Shown: positions 27,226 to 36,602 of the stretch, piece by piece
Layout of the letters: each line of letters opens with the position of its first letter
Numbering within the stretch: position 1 is the first letter of the stretch
Assembly (NCBI GenBank): GCA_024280575.1
Contig: JAJRPV010000003.1
Span: forward strand, 23,666-87,665
Origin: Campylobacterales bacterium
Lineage (GTDB): Bacteria; Campylobacterota; Campylobacteria; Campylobacterales; Sulfurospirillaceae
DNA length: 64,000 bases
Direction: 5' to 3'
Translations under genes and position numbers: made by a program
Notes under the pieces: model-generated
Seen by the model: only the letters and a program-made list of their open reading frames with translations
Told to the model about the DNA's origin: nothing
The model's database searches: none

Positions 27226-29449
27226 AATTCAATTCTATTTCTTCCGTTCCGCTTGGCTTTATATAACTTTTTATCTGCTTTTAGCATCATACTTTCTGTA
27301 CTATCATTTTCTATATAAGCTACAATACCAAAACTACAAGTTAGTTTTGGTATTACTTTAAATTTAAATGTTTCTATTTTTATTCTTAATTTTTCCGCCA
27401 ACTGTATGGCTTCATTTTGCGTTGTTTCCGGAAGTATAATAAGAAATTCTTCTCCTCCCCACCTACCGAATATATCACTTTTTCTCAATGATTTTGCAAC
27501 CAAACTGCTTAATTTTATCAACACTAAATCTCCCACTTTATGACCATAGGTATCATTTACTTGCTTAAAGCGGTCGATATCAAAATAAATTATACTCAGT
27601 GGCCTCTTGTATCTCTTGGATATTTCTATTTGTTCATCAAGTGCCAAGTCCATCTTGTATCTATTATTTATAGATGTCAGCATATCCATTGTTGCCAATC
27701 TTTCAAGTTCCAGTTCAAGCTTTTTCTTTTTTTTATCTCTTTTTTCAAATGCAAAGCCCAGCCCAAAATAAGAAGCATAACAACCAGTGCAATGATTGCT
27801 AGATTTATTATCTCTTTAAGACTATATCCGTTTTGATAAGCAACAGAAATCCATTTATTATTTATTATCATTTTTTCATCATCGCTGATGCTATCAATTG
27901 CATTGTTTATCGCCGGAATTAGTATTTGATAATCTTTTCTAAGCATAAATTTTACATCAAAATTAAATGGTGTTTTTCCTGATATCTTTAAATTTGAAAA
28001 GTTATATTTATTTATTTTGTATGCAATAACAGGTAAGATATCTAGTGCAGCAAAAGCTTGATTGTTACTCACCATATTAAGTGCTTCATTCGTATTTTTA
28101 GCTTCTATAATTTTAAGATAGGAAAAATATTTTTTTAGTAGCTTTTCTACAGTATAATTTTTGCCTACTGCTATTTTTTTATTTTTCAAATAATTCATAT
28201 CCGATATAAAACCTACATTGTTTCTGGTTGCAATTACTATAGGGAAACTCATATAAGGTTTTGAAAAAACTGCGTATTTTTCTCTTTCTGGTGTATTTGT
28301 TGTTGAGAGTGTTATATCTGCTTTTTTATTTTTTATATTCCATAAAACATCACTCCAATTATTGTCAATTTCACATTTCGAATTTATATTTAGTCGTTTT
28401 TTAACATTATCCCAATAGTCTATCGCAATACCTACTAATTTTCCATTTTTTAAAGTATTAAAAGGCTCCCATGCAGAAGTTGAGATACATCTTAAAACAT
28501 GTGATTTGATAAACCTTTTTTCCATTTTTGTTAATCTGCAAGGGTTATATATATAATTATGAATATCTACTTTAGAACCTGCCATGCCTAGCAATGTATA
28601 AATACTTTTGATGTTATCAATTTTATTATTCTCAAATTTAAATTTCTTACTTATAAATTTTTTCATTTTATTTGCTTCATATTTTAATTTATCATATGTA
28701 TAATCTTGGGTATTGTATTTTTTAAGTATTACCTTTATTGTCTCATCTACATGACCAGAAGCGTACTTCCAGCCTTCTTTAGAGGCTTCTATAAATTTTT
28801 TTACTTTTTCAGGGTCGTTTTCAACTTCACTTTGAGATGTAAATAAAATGTCTCCATAAAAATCAAATCCATAATCTCTTGGTTTAAAAATTTGATATTT
28901 GATATTTTTTTTATCCAAATAGTACATCTCATCCGTTTCATATATGCCATATATTCCTTTTTTAGTCAATAAATTTTTTATGCTGTACATGGTTGTATTT
29001 GTACTTAATTTATTGAGATTAATATATTGAGATTTTAACATTGCAACAATAGGTACACTTTTCAAGCTGTATTCGTCTATGGCTATATGTTTTTTTTCTA
29101 TATCTTTTAGCGTCTTTACAGACTCATCCGTAGATACAAGAGATAATGGAGAATGGGCAAATATAGGCATCAGCAGTTCAATTTTTTTATTTTTTAATGC
29201 CCAATAAAAAAGACTACTGTCTAAAATTCCATAATAATTTTTTTTCTTTAAAACCTCATCTATGACATCTATGTTTTTGTTATATTCAAATAAGTTTACA
29301 TGCAGACCGGCTTTTTTATAAAAGTTTTTTTCTTTTGCCATATAAAATCCGGCAAATTGGAAAGAGTTTTTCCATTTTAATTGCAAGTTGATAGTATTTG
29401 TAGAAAATGACAAGATGGGCAACAATAAGAAAAGAATTATTTTTTTCAT
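27222..29449 (-). pseudogene. Dual solute-binding-domain diguanylate cyclase, frameshifted
   Basis: Membrane sensor of about 742 residues. After a signal peptide comes an NMT1/THI5-like domain ('LQLKWKNSFQFAGFYMAKEK'), then an SBP_bac_3 domain ('PEREKYAVFSKPYMSFPIVI'), a membrane helix ('IALVVMLLILGWALHL') and a GGDEF domain with active site 'GRWGGEEFLIILPE' and an RxxD inhibitory site 'RKSD' five residues before it. The first frame ends 'LKDWQQWIC'; the next frame reads 'LELELERLATMDMLTSINNR' into the cyclase. One missing A in the A8 run (minus strand, 27734-27727) accounts for the break. If real, ligand binding is cut off from c-di-GMP synthesis. Confidence 0.88.
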
Positions 29450-29521
29450 TTTCTTGCCTTTTTTAGTCTTTATTTATTATAGTCTCACTTAATTTAAAGG
29501 TATATTAATTATATATATTTT

Positions 29522-30427
29522 CTACTCCACGGCCTTTTTAACTGCATTAATGTAACTTAACAAAGACAGTTCGCTGTCATTATAGGCCTTGTCAAATGCT
29601 GTTCCGTGATCTACTGATGTTCTTATTATGCTTTTATTGAGAGTCACATTTATACTATCAAAAAAATGTAAAGCTTTTAGGGGAATCAAACCTTGATCAT
29701 GATACATACAAACAAAATATTTAAAATTTTTTCTATTTTGTTCACTAAATGCAGTATCTGGCACAAGAGGTCCTTTAAATATATCTTTTTTTAGTTTTTT
29801 ATTTGCTTTTTTTATAGCTTTTTCAATCTCTATGTCTTCATTGCCGATAACTCCATCATCTCCTGCATGTGGATTTAGTGCGAGTACAGCGATATTGTCT
29901 GATTCAATATAGTCATAAATATTTATTAGAAATTTATATATTTTTTTAGCCTCTACATGTGAGCTTATTTCTCGAATTGAAATATGATGAGTATAAAGAA
30001 TAATGTACATATCTTCACACCCTAGCATCATCACAGTTTCACACCCTAGAAGATCTGCTAGCGCATCTGTGTGGCCTTTGTATTTTATGCCTGCAAGTGC
30101 CCAGGAAGCCTTATTTATAGGTAGAGTTACAATACCACAGACTTGCTTACTTTTAGCTAGAGCAATTGCTGTGATAAACGAATCATAAGAGAATTCTCCT
30201 GCTTCTTTAGTGTTTACTCCTGGTTTTATCTCAAATACTTCGCCACACTCTTTTGTCTTAAAATTTTTGGGTATGTCGATACTTAACATCGCACTTCCCC
30301 ACTCAAGCATAGTTTTATTGATACAATAAACAGGTTTGCAAATTTTGGAAATCTTTTCATGCGCTCTTAATGCAATTTCAAGTCCTACACCATTTATATC
30401 ACCGATGCTTATGGCTAACTTTTTCAT
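29522..30427 (-). CDS. pdxA: 4-hydroxythreonine-4-phosphate dehydrogenase
   Basis: 301 aa NAD-dependent enzyme of the DXP-dependent pyridoxal phosphate pathway; its product is condensed by PdxJ. 'ISIGDINGVGLEI' at the start, 'YKGHTDALADLLG', metal-site His in 'THHISIREIS', 'LNPHAGDDGVIGNEDIE' and 'MYHDQGLIPLKALHF' plus 'RTSVDHGTAFDKAYN' are conserved. Its ATG overlaps the stop of a 27-codon frame (ATGA), not pdxJ itself. Confidence 0.94.
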   Translation of the reverse strand: MKKLAISIGDINGVGLEIALRAHEKISKICKPVYCINKTMLEWGSAMLSIDIPKNFKTKECGEVFEIKPGVNTKEAGEFSYDSFITAIALAKSKQVCGIVTLPINKASWALAGIKYKGHTDALADLLGCETVMMLGCEDMYIILYTHHISIREISSHVEAKKIYKFLINIYDYIESDNIAVLALNPHAGDDGVIGNEDIEIEKAIKKANKKLKKDIFKGPLVPDTAFSEQNRKNFKYFVCMYHDQGLIPLKALHFFDSINVTLNKSIIRTSVDHGTAFDKAYNDSELSLLSYINAVKKAVE

Positions 30428-30507
30428 TTTACTGTCCCCTTTGTCAGGAAGTAAATTCCTGTCAAATTCCTCGCGACTAAAGCTTTGGCTTTACCAAGAA
30501 ATTTCAT
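30424..30507 (-). CDS. Micro-ORF 2 between pdxJ and pdxA (27 aa)
   Basis: 27-codon frame starting at ATG 30507 inside the stop of micro-ORF 1 and ending with TGA 30426-30424 inside the pdxA start. It begins MKFLGKAKALVARNL and ends GTVK. The start has a GGGGGGACAG Shine-Dalgarno-like run 5 bp upstream. The first 15 residues match micro-ORF 1 closely (MKxxxKAxxxVARNL) and both end GTVK. DNA contains a palindrome TAAAGC/GCTTTA (30478-30493) and a CAGGAA/TTCCTG hairpin (30445-30461) just before the pdxA ribosome site. Could be a coupling spacer rather than a working peptide. Confidence 0.6.
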   Translation of the reverse strand: MKFLGKAKALVARNLTGIYFLTKGTVK

Positions 30508-30620
30508 TTTACTGTCCCCCCTGCCCATAAATGACATTTTGAAGATTTAACCCATAAAAAAATTAAATTTATGGGCAGATTCCTCGCCACTGTTACACGA
30601 GCTTTGCTCTGTAATTTCAT
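30504..30620 (-). CDS. Micro-ORF 1 between pdxJ and pdxA (38 aa)
   Basis: 38-codon frame starting at ATG 30620, overlapping the pdxJ stop (ATGA), and ending with TGA inside the start of micro-ORF 2. It opens MKLQSKARVTVARNL, has a short hydrophobic middle 'PINLIFLW' and ends GGTVK. A TTACA-GAGC/GCTC-TGTAA hairpin (30593-30614) covers codons 2-9. A 12 bp inverted repeat (30521-30532 with 30567-30578) lies directly before the ribosome site of micro-ORF 2. The unbroken frame and both stop/start overlaps argue that it is translated as part of the operon. Confidence 0.6.
   Translation of the reverse strand: MKLQSKARVTVARNLPINLIFLWVKSSKCHLWAGGTVK
30521..30578 (-). promoter_or_regulatory. Two mutually exclusive hairpins before the micro-ORF 2 start
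   Basis: On the leftward transcript CTGCCCATAAAT (30578-30567) can pair with TTTATGGG only 9 nt away (30558-30551), or with the longer ATTTATGGGCAG (30532-30521), which abuts the GGGGGGACAG ribosome site. The two pairings exclude each other. Such an arrangement could tune ribosome access and hence coupling to pdxA; this is inference from base pairing only. Confidence 0.5.
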
Positions 30621-31396
30621 TTTATTATTTCCAGCATCTCTTTTACCGCATTTTCAAAACCGCTGAAAACTGCTCTTGCTATTATACACTGACCTATATT
30701 TAACTCAACTATTCCGTCTATCTTGCATATCTCTTTTACATTCTGATAATTAAGTCCATGACCTGCTGCTACTTTTAATCCTAATTTATTTGCATACGCT
30801 GTATTATCCACTATCTCCTTGGTTGCATCTTTAAGCAACTCTTTTAACTTTTTTCTAGGAAGTTCCAAATTTTTTACAGTATGTTTAGTATATGGTAAAT
30901 TTGAATAAAGCATAGCATATATATTTGAGTAAAAACCGGTATGTAGCTCAATCCAATCAGCCTTTAACTCTTTTGATAGCATTATTATTTGTGGGTCAGG
31001 ATCTATAAACAAAGAGACATTTATGCCGTGTGAATGCAAATCTTCAGTCACATTTTTAAGTTTTTCAAAATTTTTAACAACATTTAAACCACCTTCGGTT
31101 GTTACTTCTTCTCTTTTTTCCGGTACTATTGTTGCACGATGCGGATTTAGTCTGATAACTCTTCTTATAATTTGTTCATCAACAGCACATTCAAGATTTA
31201 CAGGAAGTTGTGAATTTTCGATAATTCTTCTGGCATCATCATCATTTATATGCCTTCTATCTTCCCTTAGATGTATAGTTATCTGATCAGCTCCGGCTCT
31301 TCTTGCTAACGGTACGGCATCTAGCGGATCTGGATCATTTATCTTTCTTGCTTCTCTTAAAACCGCAATATGGTCAATATTTACTCCTAGTAACAT
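30617..31396 (-). CDS. pdxJ: Pyridoxine 5'-phosphate synthase
   Basis: 259 aa (beta/alpha)8 enzyme joining the PdxA product with 1-deoxyxylulose 5-phosphate to give PNP. 'LGVNIDHIAVLREARKINDP' and 'ITIHLREDRRHINDDDARR' plus 'NLECAVDEQI', 'TIVPEKREEVTTEGGLNV', 'IELHTGFYS' and 'VAAGHGLNYQNV' are all present, with the catalytic Glu, His and Arg residues. First gene of the pdxJ-micro-ORFs-pdxA unit; a fair GGAG site (AAAGGAG) precedes the ATG. Confidence 0.96.
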   Translation of the reverse strand: MLLGVNIDHIAVLREARKINDPDPLDAVPLARRAGADQITIHLREDRRHINDDDARRIIENSQLPVNLECAVDEQIIRRVIRLNPHRATIVPEKREEVTTEGGLNVVKNFEKLKNVTEDLHSHGINVSLFIDPDPQIIMLSKELKADWIELHTGFYSNIYAMLYSNLPYTKHTVKNLELPRKKLKELLKDATKEIVDNTAYANKLGLKVAAGHGLNYQNVKEICKIDGIVELNIGQCIIARAVFSGFENAVKEMLEIIK

Positions 31397-31495
31397 TTTG
31401 CTACTCCTTTAAATCAATAATTTTAATTTTATCAGTATAACGCTTAATTTCCATTAATTTGATATAATAATTACCTCAAACAGGAAGGAAAAAAG

Positions 31496-32395
31496 ATGAT
31501 AGGATGTGATTTAGGCTCAAATACTATAAGAATAGTACAAATTGATTGTAAAACAAAAGATAGAGTCAAAGAGTTTGAAAGAATTGTCAAAACGGGTCAT
31601 AATTTGCATAAAACCAAAGTTATAAGCGAAATATCTATGCAAAATATCTTAAATGCCTTAAAAGATGCATCAAATATTTTTGATTTTAAAAATCACAATA
31701 CAAAATGCGTAACAACAGAAGCTCTAAGAGTAGCAAAAAATTCAAAAGAGGTATTAGAAAAAATCTACAACAATTTTGGACTTGATTTTAATATAATAAA
31801 CGGCGAACAAGAAGCAAAATATACAATTCTGGGAGTCAAAAATGCCTTACTTAGAAAAAATATAATCAACAGTAGTTTTGCTATATTTGATTTAGGTGGC
31901 GGCTCTACGGAACTTAGTTATATAGAGGGTGAAAATATTTCCACAAAAAGCTTTCCTTTCGGAATCCTCAATATCTATGAAAAATACAACAATAATCTCA
32001 AGAAAGGGATAAAAAAAGAGCTAAAACCCCTGTCATTCTTCGCAAATAAAAATAAAAAGCCGAAGTTTTTAGTAGCAACTGCCGGAACTCCCACAACGGT
32101 TTGTGCCTTTTTACAAGGCATGGATTATAATTCATATGACTATAAAAAGATAAATGGGAAAACCCTACATGTAGAGGATTTTTTAAAGGCATACAAGATG
32201 ATAATATCACTTGATAAAAAAGAGCAGGAAAGATTTTGCGGCACAAACAGAAGCGGGCTCATAAAAACGGGAATTTTAATAGTAGTAAATTTAATGCAAA
32301 CCATAGGTTTTAAAAAATGTATAGTTATAGATGACGGATTAAGAGAAGGAGTTGCCTTGTCTTTATGCAAAAACAAAGGAGAAAAATATGGCTAA
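31496..32395 (+). CDS. Ppx/GppA family phosphatase
   Basis: 299 aa member of the exopolyphosphatase/guanosine pentaphosphatase family with the sugar-kinase/actin fold: phosphate-1 'GCDLGSNTIRIVQID', phosphate-2 'FDLGGGSTELSYIEG' and adenosine-type 'VATAGTPTTVCAFLQGMD'. About 300 residues, the short catalytic-core form common in Campylobacterota, so whether it acts on polyphosphate or pppGpp is open. It overlaps the sirtuin gene by 8 bp. Confidence 0.9.
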   Translation: MIGCDLGSNTIRIVQIDCKTKDRVKEFERIVKTGHNLHKTKVISEISMQNILNALKDASNIFDFKNHNTKCVTTEALRVAKNSKEVLEKIYNNFGLDFNIINGEQEAKYTILGVKNALLRKNIINSSFAIFDLGGGSTELSYIEGENISTKSFPFGILNIYEKYNNNLKKGIKKELKPLSFFANKNKKPKFLVATAGTPTTVCAFLQGMDYNSYDYKKINGKTLHVEDFLKAYKMIISLDKKEQERFCGTNRSGLIKTGILIVVNLMQTIGFKKCIVIDDGLREGVALSLCKNKGEKYG

Positions 32396-33113
32396 AGTTG
32401 TTATTTTTAGTGGTGCCGGCATAAGTGCTCCAAGCGGGATTTCTACTTTTAGAGACAGTGGTGGGCTTTGGGAAAAATATAAAATTGAAGACATATGTAC
32501 ATCTGGTTGCCTGGAAACAAACAGGGATGAAACCATAGAATTTTATGATAAAAGAAGAGAGGACATCAAAAACAAATATCCAAATCATGCTCATAAAATG
32601 ATAGCAAAACTTCAGGAAAAATACTTTGATGATATAAAAATAATAACGCAAAATGTTGATGATATGTTTGAGAAGGCCGGATGTAGAGATGTTTTGCATC
32701 TTCATGGATTTTTAAGAGAAGTATGCTGCGAAAAATGTGGATTTAATATTGATATTGGATATGATGCGCAAAAAAACAAATGGAATACTTGCCCAAAATG
32801 CAAAAGTAATTTAAGACCAAATATAGTTTTTTTTGGAGAGCCTGCACCTAAATATACTGATTTATACTTTCAACTACAAGATTGCAAAATGTTTATAGTT
32901 ATTGGCACAAGCGGAAATGTGATAAATACAGATATGTTTTTAAATCACAAGATAGAAAAATCTATATTAAATAACCTCGAACCAAGCTCGGCTATTAACG
33001 ATAAGTTATATTCTAAAGTCTTATATAAATCAGCAACAGAAGCGATTGACGAAATAGTTTTGGATATAGAAAAATTTTTATCACCGGATAATCATAAGTA
33101 CCAACTATATTAA
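32388..33113 (+). CDS. cobB: Sir2-type NAD-dependent protein deacylase
   Basis: 241 aa sirtuin. NAD-binding 'FSGAGISAPSGISTFRDSGG', 'TQNVDDMFEKAG', catalytic His in 'VLHLHGFLREV', zinc Cys pairs 'CCEKCG' and 'CPKCKSN', and 'RPNIVFFGEPAP'. Start ATG 32388 follows AAAGGAG at 8 bp and overlaps the end of the phosphatase gene. The C-terminal part after residue 180 is less typical. Probably deacylates acetyl-CoA synthetase or other lysine substrates. Confidence 0.92.
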   Translation: MAKVVIFSGAGISAPSGISTFRDSGGLWEKYKIEDICTSGCLETNRDETIEFYDKRREDIKNKYPNHAHKMIAKLQEKYFDDIKIITQNVDDMFEKAGCRDVLHLHGFLREVCCEKCGFNIDIGYDAQKNKWNTCPKCKSNLRPNIVFFGEPAPKYTDLYFQLQDCKMFIVIGTSGNVINTDMFLNHKIEKSILNNLEPSSAINDKLYSKVLYKSATEAIDEIVLDIEKFLSPDNHKYQLY

Positions 33114-33118
33114 AGCTT

Positions 33119-33148
33119 TTGTTGGATATAATAATATCCTTTTATAAA
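33119..33148 (+). promoter_or_regulatory. Probable ilvB promoter
   Basis: TTGTTG (33119-33124), an 18 bp spacer and TATAAA (33143-33148) lie 27 bp before the ilvB start. The spacer contains the inverted repeat GGATAT-AATA-ATATCC (33124-33139), a possible operator. No leader peptide rich in branched-chain residues fits in the short 5' region. Confidence 0.45.
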
Positions 33149-33174
33149 ATAAACTAATTACGAAAGGAGAAGTC

Positions 33175-34869
33175 ATGGATTTAAACGGTTCCCAGATGGT
33201 TATCGAAGCACTGCGAAGGGAGGATGTTAAAACTGTCTTTGGCTATCCTGGTGGTGCCATAATGAATGTTTATGATGAAATTTACAAACAAAATGATTTT
33301 GAGCACATATTGACAAGACACGAACAAGCTGCTATCCATGCAGCAGATGGATACGCAAGAGCAAGTGGAGATGTCGGTGTCGCCTTTGTTACTAGTGGCC
33401 CCGGTTTTACAAATGCCGTTACCGGCTTGGCAAATGCTTATATTGACTCTATTCCTATGGTTGTTATCAGTGGTCAGGTACCAATTACAATGATTGGAAC
33501 GGATGCTTTTCAAGAGATTGATGCTGTTGGAATCAGCAGACCTTGCGTAAAGCATAACTATCTGGTTAAAGATGTAAAAGATTTACCTCGTATTCTAAAA
33601 GAAGCTTTTTACATAGCAAGAAGTGGGAGACCAGGTCCTGTACATGTAGATATACCAAAGGATGTTACTGCGCAAAGTGCCAAGTTTGTTTATACAGAAT
33701 CAATAACTATGAAGACTTATAAGCCTACATATAAAGGCAATAAACGACAAATTAAAAAAGTTGTTGATGCCATAGCAGATGCTGATAAACCAATCTTGTA
33801 TATCGGTGGAGGTGCCGTAAATTCTAATGCAAGCGAACTTGTTCGAGAATTTGCTAAGGTTACCGGAATACCTGCAGTTGAAACACTCATGGCAAGAGGA
33901 GTACTAGGCGATGACAATCCTCTGCTTCTTGGTATGGTGGGTATGCATGGTTGCTATAGCGCAAATATGGGTATGAGCGAAGCAGATCTCATGATAGCTT
34001 TCGGACCTAGATTTGACGATAGAGTTACTGGAAAACTAAGTGAATTTGCAAAACATGCAAAAGTGATACATGTAGATATTGACCCAAGTAGTATTGGAAA
34101 AATTGTAGATATTGATTACCCGATAGTAGGGGATTTAAAAAATGTTTTGACAGATATGCTCCCTTTGGTAAAAGAAAAAATTGACTCAAAAAAATATCAA
34201 TCCTGGAGAGATTTGCTTAAGAGATATGACGAAATTCATCCTCTTGGATACAGTGATGACAAAGGCAATATAAAACCTCAGTGGGTCATAGCAAGAGTCG
34301 GTGAACTTTTGGGTGATAAAGCTATTATTTCAACAGATGTCGGACAGCACCAAATGTGGACAGCCCAATTTTATCCCTTCAGCAGGCCAAGGCAGTTTGT
34401 GACAAGTGGAGGACTAGGTACTATGGGATTTGGTTTCCCAGCTGCCATTGGCGTTAAAAAAGCAAAACCTGAAAAAATCTCTATAAACATATCGGGAGAC
34501 GGCTCAATTTTGATGAATATACAAGAGTTAATGACTGCTTATGAATCAAAAATTCCTGTTATAAATATTATTTTAAACAATGGATACCTTGGTATGGTAA
34601 GACAATGGCAAACATTTTTTTATGACAAAAGATATGCATCAACAGATTTAAGTGGAGCTCAACCTGACTTTGTAAAATTGGCTGAGAGTTTTGGAGGATT
34701 GGGATTTAGAGTCGAAACCAAAGAAGAATTTGACGAGGCACTTGAAAAAGCGGTTAAGAGCAATGTTGTATGCATGATTGATGTAAATGTAGATAGGCTA
34801 GAGGATGTTTTACCGATGGTTCCAGCTGGCGGCACACTTTATAATATGATTTTAGAGCACAAGGGGTAA
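33175..34869 (+). CDS. ilvB: Acetolactate synthase large subunit
   Basis: 564 aa thiamine-diphosphate enzyme that starts valine, leucine and isoleucine synthesis. 'FGYPGGAIMNVYDEIY', catalytic Glu in 'RHEQAAIHAADGYARASG', 'TSGPGFTNAVTGLANAY', FAD region 'GRPGPVHVDIPKDV', and ThDP/Mg site 'ISGDGSILMNIQELMTA' to 'NNGYLGMVRQWQ' are complete. A CGAAAGGAG site precedes the ATG. The small subunit follows 3 bp downstream. Confidence 0.96.
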   Translation: MDLNGSQMVIEALRREDVKTVFGYPGGAIMNVYDEIYKQNDFEHILTRHEQAAIHAADGYARASGDVGVAFVTSGPGFTNAVTGLANAYIDSIPMVVISGQVPITMIGTDAFQEIDAVGISRPCVKHNYLVKDVKDLPRILKEAFYIARSGRPGPVHVDIPKDVTAQSAKFVYTESITMKTYKPTYKGNKRQIKKVVDAIADADKPILYIGGGAVNSNASELVREFAKVTGIPAVETLMARGVLGDDNPLLLGMVGMHGCYSANMGMSEADLMIAFGPRFDDRVTGKLSEFAKHAKVIHVDIDPSSIGKIVDIDYPIVGDLKNVLTDMLPLVKEKIDSKKYQSWRDLLKRYDEIHPLGYSDDKGNIKPQWVIARVGELLGDKAIISTDVGQHQMWTAQFYPFSRPRQFVTSGGLGTMGFGFPAAIGVKKAKPEKISINISGDGSILMNIQELMTAYESKIPVINIILNNGYLGMVRQWQTFFYDKRYASTDLSGAQPDFVKLAESFGGLGFRVETKEEFDEALEKAVKSNVVCMIDVNVDRLEDVLPMVPAGGTLYNMILEHKG

Positions 34870-34872
34870 ATT

Positions 34873-35361
34873 ATGGCAACTACTACACAAAACAATGACA
34901 TAAGAAGAGTGTTATCCGTAATTGTTACAAATGAAGATGGTGTACTTTCGAGAATTTCCGGTCTTTTTGCAGGGCGTGGATACAATATAGATTCACTCAC
35001 GGTTGCCCCTGTTCCCAAAACTGATTTTTCAAGACTCACTATTGTTACTTGCGGAAATGAAAAAGTACTAGAACAGATAGTTAAACAATTGCATAAACTT
35101 ATACCTACATATAAAGTCATAGAATCAGGTGAGTTTGTTGAAAAAGAGATGGCACTTGTCAAAATACCGCTAGATGAAGATTTTAACGGACTTGATGCAA
35201 TGCTTAAAGCCTACAATGGAACAATAGCAAACAGTGGTGCGGATTTTATAGTCGTTATGGTTGCTGACAATGCAAAAAGAATAGACAATTTTTTGCAAGC
35301 TATAAACAAATATAACCCCGTAGATATAGTTCGAAGCGGTTCAGTTGCTATGGATGTTTAA
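34873..35361 (+). CDS. ilvH: Acetolactate synthase small (regulatory) subunit
   Basis: 162 aa. N-terminal ACT domain '[20 protein letters not shown]' and '[14 protein letters not shown]', then '[19 protein letters not shown]' and the C-terminal domain of IlvN/IlvH. It binds the large subunit and confers feedback inhibition by valine. The stop overlaps the lpxD start (taATGA type), so the three genes are co-translated. Confidence 0.95.
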   Translation: MATTTQNNDIRRVLSVIVTNEDGVLSRISGLFAGRGYNIDSLTVAPVPKTDFSRLTIVTCGNEKVLEQIVKQLHKLIPTYKVIESGEFVEKEMALVKIPLDEDFNGLDAMLKAYNGTIANSGADFIVVMVADNAKRIDNFLQAINKYNPVDIVRSGSVAMDV

Positions 35362-36308
35362 TGAAATTAAAAAAATTAGCTCAGATTTTAAATATCCCAT
35401 ATGATGGAGATGATTTTGATATAAATTCTTTTGCTACTTTAGAAGAAGCATATGACGACAATATAGTATTTTTTGATGATGTTAAATTAATAGAAAAGTT
35501 AAAAAGCACCAAAGCAAAAGCGATATTAACAACGGATAAATTTAAGATTTTTGCTCCAAAAAACAGCATTGTACTTATTTGTGATAATCCGCATCTTTCT
35601 TTTGCAATTGCTAGTAAATATTTTGCGCAAGAGGTGTTTAATTTTAACAAAAAAGCAAATATACACAAGGAAACTCATATAGGTGCAAATGTGCAAATAG
35701 GAAGTAATTCTACGATAGAAGAGGGTGTTGTAATATACCCAAATGTAACTATTGGACAAAATGTACATGTAGGGAAAAACAGCATAATTTATCCAAGTGC
35801 TGTTGTTTATGGAAATAGCAAAATCGGTTCTAACTGCATCCTTCAGGCCGGTTGCATCATAGGCAGTGACGGTTTTGGTTATGCTCACAATAAGCTAGGT
35901 GAGCATGTAAAAATATATCATAACGGAAATGTGATATTAGAAGATAATGTTGAAATTGGTGCAAACAGCACAATAGACAGGGCAGTATTTGGCTCAACCA
36001 TTATAAAAAAAGGTACAAAGATAGATAATCTTGTCCAAATTGGACATAATTGCGAGATAGGAGAAAATTCTATTCTTGTATCACAATCTGGACTTTCTGG
36101 CTCGACAAAGTTAGGAAGAAATGTTATAATGGGAGGACAAAGTGCGACTGCCGGACACCTAAGTATTGGTGATTTTGCAGTCATTGCAGCAAGAGGTGGT
36201 GTCACTAAAACATTAGAGGGTGGAAAGACTTATGGAGGTTTCCCCTTGATGTTACAAAGAGACTGGTTAAGGAAACAAGCAAAAATAACAAAAATAACAA
36301 AAAATTAG
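35361..36308 (+). CDS. lpxD: UDP-3-O-acyl-glucosamine N-acyltransferase
   Basis: 315 aa, third step of lipid A synthesis. N-terminal uridine-binding domain (residues 1-100), then a left-handed beta-helix of hexapeptide repeats such as '[20 protein letters not shown]', with '[10 protein letters not shown]' and catalytic-region '[19 protein letters not shown]'. The end '[18 protein letters not shown]' is typical. Member of the ilvB-ilvH-lpxD operon. Confidence 0.95.
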   Translation: MKLKKLAQILNIPYDGDDFDINSFATLEEAYDDNIVFFDDVKLIEKLKSTKAKAILTTDKFKIFAPKNSIVLICDNPHLSFAIASKYFAQEVFNFNKKANIHKETHIGANVQIGSNSTIEEGVVIYPNVTIGQNVHVGKNSIIYPSAVVYGNSKIGSNCILQAGCIIGSDGFGYAHNKLGEHVKIYHNGNVILEDNVEIGANSTIDRAVFGSTIIKKGTKIDNLVQIGHNCEIGENSILVSQSGLSGSTKLGRNVIMGGQSATAGHLSIGDFAVIAARGGVTKTLEGGKTYGGFPLMLQRDWLRKQAKITKITKN

Positions 36309-36319
36309 GAGACAATAAA

Positions 36320-36562
36320 ATGAGTGGAAAAAACAATATAGTCATAAAACAATTTCATTTAGCAGATACAAAAAATGGTGTGATTTCGGTTTCGCACATA
36401 GAGGAACCTTACGGTGATGGTTCATTTTCGGTTGTAAGCATAGGAATATCTTTAAAAAAAGATTCAAATGAGCCTGATTGGAAAGCACATATTCCATATG
36501 ATAATCTTGATGAATTAATAGAAGCTTTAAACGAAGCTAAAACAAAATTTGGAAACAAATAG
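36320..36562 (+). CDS. Conserved-looking small protein of unknown function
   Basis: 80 aa, not recognised. It contains 'HIEEPYGDGSFSVVSIGISL' and 'WKAHIPYDNLDELIEALNEA', no membrane segment, no cysteines. Starts 11 bp after lpxD behind a TAGGAGA site, so it is the last gene of the operon; a strong hairpin follows at 36571. Confidence 0.65.
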   Translation: MSGKNNIVIKQFHLADTKNGVISVSHIEEPYGDGSFSVVSIGISLKKDSNEPDWKAHIPYDNLDELIEALNEAKTKFGNK

Positions 36563-36570
36563 ATAAAAAG

Positions 36571-36598
36571 TTTAAGGCTTACTGGTGTAAGCCTTAAA
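36571..36598. terminator. Bidirectional terminator hairpin
   Basis: Perfect 12 bp inverted repeat TTTAAGGCTTAC / GTAAGCCTTAAA around TGGT, between the convergent 3' ends of the small lpxD-operon gene and aspC. Read leftward it is followed by CTTTTTA, so it best fits the end of the long murA-to-aspC operon, and it can also stop rightward transcripts. Confidence 0.8.
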
Positions 36599-36602
36599 AA
36601 AT

